Origin: Caldifarciminota bacterium
GTDB lineage: Bacteria; Hydrothermota; UBA3072; WFRC01
Length of the DNA stretch: 10,081 bases
Direction: 5' to 3'
Assembly (NCBI GenBank): GCA_015486685.1
Contig: WFRC01000074.1
Span: 1 to 10,081 of the forward strand
A model generated the notes under the pieces. That model was not told the DNA's origin. It saw nothing but the letters and a program-made list of their open reading frames with translations, and did not search any database. A program made the position numbers and the translations under genes. This document shows positions 7,204 through 10,081 of the stretch, piece by piece (within the stretch, counting starts at the first letter, position 1; every line of letters begins with the position of its first letter).

Positions 7204-7440
7204 GGGGGTCAGTCATTAACAATTATCATTTTTGTCTTTTCCTTTAGTCTTGATCATTGATTATCAAAAACTTATATATCGTATAATTGTAAGGATGAAG
7301 AACTCCGGTGCTTTTCTATTGTTTTCTTAAAATTCCCCCAATTTTTCAATATCTTGCGTATATCTTGCGTATACTTGTAACTCATAACTTCCGTTATATT
7401 CCTTATAATGGAAAATGATAATTGTTAATGACTGACCCCC
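7204..7440. mobile_element. 237-bp MITE-like element with perfect 29-bp terminal inverted repeats
   Basis: The 29 bases at 7204-7232, beginning GGGGGTCAGTCATTAAC, recur as an exact reverse complement at 7412-7440. The 179-bp interior has no credible coding frame; it holds an 11-bp direct repeat (7349-7359 and 7360-7370, ATATCTTGCGT) and an AATT-CCCCC-AATT patch near 7332-7344. Size, lack of a gene and perfect termini fit a non-autonomous mobile element. I see no clear target-site duplication: flanks are ...tacaaca on the left and aaaaacaaa on the right. A giant stem-loop used in regulation is the main alternative. Perfect identity of both arms in such an AT-rich context points to recent acquisition or selection on pairing. 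Confidence 0.65.
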
Positions 7441-7477
7441 AAAAACAAAAAAAAATTAGAAAAAAAGTATTTTTTAC

Positions 7478-7505
7478 TTGACAATGAGAAAGATTTTATT
7501 AATAA
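7478..7505 (+). promoter_or_regulatory. Sigma-70-type promoter for the lapA operon
   Basis: A perfect TTGACA (7478-7483), 16 nt, then TAATAA (7500-7505, weaker -10). Predicted start near 7512 gives a leader of about 170 nt containing a fold-back heptad array before the lapA ribosome-binding site. It lies 37 bp outside the right terminus of the inverted-repeat element. Confidence 0.55.
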
Positions 7506-7537
7506 AGAATATAAAGGTAGTTGAAAGAAAAAGGACA

Positions 7538-7645
7538 GTTAAAGGTTTAAGGTTGAAAATTGCAGGTTAAAAAAATGCAAATGGGAAGAGTGGGTACTTT
7601 CTTTTTAATTTTCTAACTTTAACATTTAACCTTTTACCTTTAACT
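7538..7645. repeat. Degenerate heptanucleotide array, inverted pair, in the lapA 5' leader
   Basis: Left run 7538-7572 in 7-nt units of GTTAAAG, GTTTAAG type. Right run 7604-7645 in 7-nt units of TTTAACC, TTTTACC type, the opposite sense. The 17 bases at 7538-7554 pair with 7628-7644 at 15 of 17 positions. The unpaired middle (7573-7603) includes GGGAAGAGTGGGT. The structure would form in the lapA mRNA leader, ending about 30 nt before the ribosome-binding site AAGGAGGT. Confidence 0.75.
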
Positions 7646-7681
7646 ATTTATATGTTTGTGAAACAAACGAAGGAGGTTTGA

Positions 7682-8005
7682 ATGGGCATTATTATGGTAA
7701 TTGTATCGGCAATATTTATTATTCTGGGTATTATAATAGGTACCCAGAATGGAAACACCATTGTAAATTTTGCATTCTTGAAGTGGCATTATGAGAACAT
7801 TTCTCTTACGCTCTTATTGATTGAGGCATTATTGGTGGGCGCATTTGTTACGATTATTATTGCAATGATAAACGAAATCCATATAAGGCATAAAATGTGG
7901 CAGAAGAATAAGTTGATAAAAAAGTTAGAAGATGAACTAAAAGCAGTAAAAAGTATTCCCCTTGAAGAAACGGAAACAACAGAAATTTCGGAGGAAGAAG
8001 AGTGA
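7682..8005 (+). CDS. lapA: LapA-domain inner-membrane protein
   Basis: 107 residues, the size of LapA (YciS, DUF1049). Two membrane helices at about 4-20 and 43-63 are joined by a loop with the family-typical TQNGNTIVNFAFLKW. A charged, probably coiled-coil tail follows (66-90, ending KKLEDELKAVK) and then a very acidic end (EISEEEE). In Escherichia coli LapA works with LapB in the inner membrane to control LpxC turnover and hence lipopolysaccharide synthesis. ATG 7682 is preceded by AAGGAGGT with ideal spacing. The stop overlaps the GTG start of the next gene by 4 bp (GTGA), and that partner is LapB-like, which strongly supports the assignment. A promoter at 7478 and a fold-back repeat lie upstream. 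Confidence 0.85.
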   Translation: MGIIMVIVSAIFIILGIIIGTQNGNTIVNFAFLKWHYENISLTLLLIEALLVGAFVTIIIAMINEIHIRHKMWQKNKLIKKLEDELKAVKSIPLEETETTEISEEEE

Positions 8006-9132
8006 TTTACTTAACATTTATCCTTATATTTCTTTTTGTCGTTCTATGGGTGCTTGCAGTAATGAGAAGAAAGCCTTCTGCCCGCAAAAATCAGAGTAAA
8101 GAATATATAAAGGGATTAGAGGCACTATTAGATAATGATAGAGAAACTGCGATTGCCTATTTTAGAAAGGCATTTGAAAAGGACCAGAATAATACTGCTG
8201 CATATTTAAGGTTAGGAGACCTGCTACGGGAAGATGGGAGTCCGGAAAAGGCTCTCAGGATTCACCAGAACTTAATGGTAAAACCTGCACTTCCTTCGTC
8301 AGAAAAGAAGCGGGTTCTAAAAAGTTTAATGGCTGATTATAAGGCATTGGAAAAATATAAAGAAGCGGCAGTGTATATTCAGAAATTGCTTCGCACAGGC
8401 ATTCAGGACATCTCATTGCACAAGGATTTACTTGATTTTTATGAAAATATTGGTGAATGGGATAAGGCAAAGGAAGAAAAGAAAAGAACTTTAACCCTTG
8501 AGAAGAAGGATGCAAAGAAAGGGATGGCTGAATACTGCACCTATGTTGCAGGAAAACTTGTGGATACATCCATAGATAAGGCAAAATCCTTTATAAAAAC
8601 GGCGGAAAGGTATGATAGAGATTATCCCTTTATCCATTATGTAAAGGGATTAATCGGATATAAAGATGGGGATAAATCTTTTGCCCTAAATGAATGGAAG
8701 AACTTTATTCAAAAGGTGCCAAAGGCTGCTTTCCTTGTGGGAACAAAGATTGAAGAAATTCTATTTGAAACGGGCAAATTCAGTGAGGCTGCAAAGATTT
8801 ATGAAGGGATTTTAGAAAAGTCACCACTTGAACCGGAGATTATTATGTTGTATGCAAATATCTTAATAAATCAAGGAAACTTTAAGAAGGCACAGGATAT
8901 TTTAGAACAGATATATGAAGCGAGACCCAACAATCAAATACTGTATCTCCTTTTTCAGGTATATGAAAAAACAGATAAAAATAAGGCATTGGAAATTGCA
9001 GTGAAATTTCAGGATAATGTAATAGGTAACGCACGATATAAATGCAAGGAGTGTAATTATGAAACAGAAAAATTTGATTGGAAGTGTGATTATTGCGGCG
9101 CTCATTTTAGTCTTTTCAGGGTGTGGGATTAA
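8002..9132 (+). CDS. lapB: LapB-like TPR protein with C-terminal rubredoxin-type zinc ribbon
   Basis: 376 residues against 389 for E. coli LapB (YciM), with the same three-part plan: N-terminal membrane anchor (2-20, then MRRK facing the cytoplasm), a helical TPR solenoid (about 33-335; clear repeats around 36-60, 67-90, 117-130, 259-273 and 293-308), and a C-terminal zinc ribbon with Cys348-x2-Cys351 and Cys362-x2-Cys365. In enterobacteria LapB serves as an adaptor for FtsH-mediated degradation of LpxC and in lipopolysaccharide assembly; that this homologue does the same is inference from domain plan and lapA linkage. Start is GTG 8002, overlapping the lapA stop, with GGAGG seven bases upstream. 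The last 74 bp are also the beginning of the lipoprotein gene, so the zinc ribbon codons are read in two frames. Confidence 0.88.
   Translation: MIYLTFILIFLFVVLWVLAVMRRKPSARKNQSKEYIKGLEALLDNDRETAIAYFRKAFEKDQNNTAAYLRLGDLLREDGSPEKALRIHQNLMVKPALPSSEKKRVLKSLMADYKALEKYKEAAVYIQKLLRTGIQDISLHKDLLDFYENIGEWDKAKEEKKRTLTLEKKDAKKGMAEYCTYVAGKLVDTSIDKAKSFIKTAERYDRDYPFIHYVKGLIGYKDGDKSFALNEWKNFIQKVPKAAFLVGTKIEEILFETGKFSEAAKIYEGILEKSPLEPEIIMLYANILINQGNFKKAQDILEQIYEARPNNQILYLLFQVYEKTDKNKALEIAVKFQDNVIGNARYKCKECNYETEKFDWKCDYCGAHFSLFRVWD
9046..9051 (+). promoter_or_regulatory. Ribosome-binding site of the lipoprotein gene, inside lapB
   Basis: AAGGAG, seven bases before ATG 9059. In the lapB frame these six bases are the Lys-Glu codons between Cys348 and Cys351 of the zinc ribbon. 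This optimal site supports the start at 9059 despite the 74-bp overlap. Confidence 0.75.
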
Positions 9133-9499
9133 ACATCAGCCCTCGAATGGTGTAGACCAGGGATATGATGAAATCACTGTTGCAGATGGTGATGAGCAGA
9201 GATATGATTTTTATATTTCATCAGAATATTACGGATATTTTATTGTTGATAACATTTCTGGCAATCTTCGAATTTTCGCTCCTTACGGAGTTTATATGAC
9301 TGCTGAAAACCTTACCACTGCACCCCTTGAAGGATATACCTCTGGTGAAGAATTATATGCGGGATATTATTATATTATAAGGCCTGACAGTTTATATTAT
9401 AGTAAGTTATATATTGAATCTATTTCATATAGCGATACTGCAGCAGATGTTTATTTTCAATGGTGGCTGCAAACACAAGAAAATCTGAGGGAACTGTAA
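9059..9499 (+). CDS. Small predicted lipoprotein
   Basis: 146 residues. Basic start MKQKN, hydrophobic segment 6-20, then FSGC with Cys22 as the likely lipidated residue; Phe at -3 is an unusual but tolerated lipobox residue. The mature part is short, acidic and strikingly rich in Tyr (for example SSEYYGYFIVDN and AGYYYIIRPDSLYYSKLY), with alternating hydrophobic residues suggesting a beta-sandwich. I recognise no family. Likely anchored to the inner or outer membrane. It follows lapB with a 74-bp overlap and its own ribosome-binding site, so it probably belongs to the lapAB operon; a role in envelope assembly is only guilt by association. ATG 9059 is the only start that supplies the signal peptide. 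Ends with TAA at 9499, with no convincing terminator after it. Confidence 0.82.
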   Translation: MKQKNLIGSVIIAALILVFSGCGIKHQPSNGVDQGYDEITVADGDEQRYDFYISSEYYGYFIVDNISGNLRIFAPYGVYMTAENLTTAPLEGYTSGEELYAGYYYIIRPDSLYYSKLYIESISYSDTAADVYFQWWLQTQENLREL

Positions 9500-9503
9500 T
9501 TAA

Positions 9504-9573
9504 ATGCAAAATAAAAAATGCAAAGTGAAAAATGTAGGAAGTAAATGGGTAGATGAGACAAAATAGCTGCCAG
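9504..9573. repeat. Degenerate heptanucleotide array after the lipoprotein gene
   Basis: Ten consecutive 7-nt units, beginning five bases past the stop codon: ATGCAAA occurs twice (9504, 9518), with relatives ATAAAAA, GTGAAAA and ATGTAGG, ending in CTGCCAG (9567-9573). Same period as the arrays in the lapA and nuclease leaders but a different word family. The phase is lost after 9573. Confidence 0.65.
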
Positions 9574-9596
9574 CAATTCAAGGAAGAAAATATGGG

Positions 9597-9694
9597 CTTC
9601 CAGCTGCCAGCGAAAGGATGGAGAATGAAGAATGGAGGATGAAGGATGAGGAAATTAGCAGGTAGCTGTTGGCAGTTAGCCGTTAGCAAAATAA
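9597..9694. repeat. Fourteen-unit degenerate heptanucleotide array
   Basis: Unbroken 7-nt phase across 98 bp. Words pass from CTGCCAG through an ATGGAGA and ATGAAGG group (9618-9652) to a TAGC-ending group (AGGTAGC, AGTTAGC, CGTTAGC; 9653-9687). AGCTGCCAGC at 9602-9611 repeats 9565-9574 exactly. The open minus-strand frame across it (9719-9420) is a by-product and not a gene: the repeat has a 7-nt, not 3-nt, period. Confidence 0.75.
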
Positions 9695-9704
9695 ACGAAA
9701 CAGA

Positions 9705-9753
9705 GAGATTGCTTCGCAAAACGAAATTCAGAGTAGAAGCACTCGCAATGACA
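9705..9753. repeat. REP-like element with GAGATTGCTTCG and CTCGCAATGACA ends
   Basis: Left end GAGATTGCTTCG (9705-9716), right end CTCGCAATGACA (9742-9753), with the inner inverted pair TTCG and CGAA around CAAAA (9713-9725) and ATTGC against GCAAT as outer arms. From memory, sequences with these ends are scattered in intergenic regions of many unrelated bacteria. No transposase is present in the window. Confidence 0.55.
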
Positions 9754-9806
9754 TTTTCTGTGGCTTTTGATCTTTGTTATTTATATGTTAGTTAAGAAAG
9801 AGAGTG

Positions 9807-9856
9807 ATGCTGAAACAAGTTCAGCATAACATTACTGGTTTCAGGGTCAGCATGAC
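9807..9856. repeat. REP-like palindrome ATGCTGAA/TTCAGCAT plus a diverged inverted copy
   Basis: Perfect 8-bp arms ATGCTGAA (9807-9814) and TTCAGCAT (9820-9827) around ACAAG. A second, diverged unit at 9837-9856 (GGTTTCAGGGTCAGCATGAC) reads in the opposite sense, giving a compound fold-back. From memory the phrase recurs in intergenic DNA of several phyla; I cannot search to confirm. It could also help end transcription, but no T run follows. Confidence 0.55.
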
Positions 9857-9868
9857 ATAAATGAAGCA

Positions 9869-9904
9869 GATAGACCAGACAGACTAAATAGACTAAATAA
9901 ACGA
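9869..9904. repeat. Four-unit degenerate 9-nt tandem repeat
   Basis: Units GATAGACCA, GACAGACTA, AATAGACTA and AATAAACGA follow one another exactly. It ends 17 bp before ATG 9922, next to that gene's ribosome-binding site. Period differs from the 7-nt arrays nearby. Confidence 0.6.
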
Positions 9905-9921
9905 GAAAGTATGGAGGGAAA

Positions 9922-10081
9922 ATGATACTTATAGTATTAAGTTTTATTTATACAGGAGATAGAAAGGCTGCACTTCAATATGTTCAAAATATTCCAGCCC
10001 CCGCAGCAAGAGCATATTATACGGGAATTTTACAGAAGGATGCCCTCTCCGGAATGAGATATTTTGAACGGATAATATCCA
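9922..10081 (+). CDS. Start of an unrecognised protein, truncated by the window edge
   Basis: ATG 9922 is preceded by GGAGGG at good spacing and the frame stays open for 53 codons to the edge. The product begins MILIVLSFIYTGDRKAALQY, continues with alanine-rich IPAPAARAYYTG, and has helical heptad character near GMRYFERI. A short hydrophobic start (MILIVLSFIY) may be a weak signal peptide, after which the Ala-rich paired-helix look resembles TPR-type repeats. This is too little to name a family. No promoter recognised immediately upstream, where the sequence is repeats. Confidence 0.65.
   Translation, partial: MILIVLSFIYTGDRKAALQYVQNIPAPAARAYYTGILQKDALSGMRYFERIIS

Noticed and set aside
7056..7247. 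Plus-strand 64-codon frame in the divergent region
   Set aside because: It crosses the minus promoter and the left terminus of the inverted-repeat element, has no ribosome-binding site and shows no recognisable protein features.
7200..7445. Intrinsic terminator formed by the 29-bp inverted repeat
   Set aside because: The arms are 179 bp apart, and the element lies between divergent promoters where no transcript needs to end.
9420..9719. Open minus-strand frame of 99 codons
   Set aside because: It runs over the end of the lipoprotein gene and the 7-nt arrays; its composition follows the repeat words and it has no ribosome-binding site, so it is a by-product of repeats that avoid stops.
9500..9921. 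tRNA, small RNA or intrinsic terminator in the gap after the lipoprotein gene
   Set aside because: No cloverleaf with a T-arm motif and no GC-rich stem followed by a T run; palindromes present are REP-like.

Overview
The window reads as a low-G+C segment (roughly one third G+C by eye) from a diderm bacterium. The best taxonomic clue is a lapA-lapB pair, which in characterised bacteria regulates lipopolysaccharide synthesis, together with a predicted lipoprotein. I cannot name the phylum from sequence alone. A DUF4159 protein, a membrane-embedded spermidine-synthase-like protein and word-like intergenic repeats would fit an uncultivated candidate phylum, but that is inference.

Left half (1-6878) is all minus strand. 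Read in transcription order from the right: a beta-CASP metallo-beta-lactamase nuclease (6878-5511) overlaps a XerC/XerD-type tyrosine recombinase (5554-4649). A promoter at 4594-4567 then starts a second operon: a DUF4159 protein (4522-3896), a 574-residue protein I do not recognise (3882-2158), and a long membrane protein with a central, catalytically degenerate spermidine-synthase-like domain that runs off the left edge (2120-1). The natural ATG of that last gene (2161) lies one base out of frame, separated from the coding frame by a run of eight A.

The centre (6879-7681) is an 803-bp non-coding divergent region with near-symmetric layout. In order it holds the nuclease ribosome-binding site, a degenerate 7-nt repeat array folding back on itself, a near-consensus minus promoter, a 237-bp element bounded by perfect 29-bp inverted repeats, a plus promoter, a second fold-back 7-nt repeat array, and the lapA ribosome-binding site.

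Right half is plus strand: lapA (7682-8005) and lapB (8002-9132, GTG start) overlap by 4 bp, and a small lipoprotein gene (9059-9499) starts inside the zinc-ribbon codons of lapB. A 422-bp non-coding stretch (9500-9921) follows, filled with 7-nt and 9-nt degenerate repeats and two REP-like palindromic elements. The window ends in the first 53 codons of an unrecognised gene (9922 onward).

Nothing here proves a new defence or metabolic system. The most unusual content is the intergenic architecture: degenerate heptanucleotide arrays in every long intergenic region, in inverted pairs within both divergent 5' leaders around a MITE-like element. The homopolymer at a gene start and the overlapping coding of a zinc ribbon with a lipoprotein signal peptide are the next most interesting.
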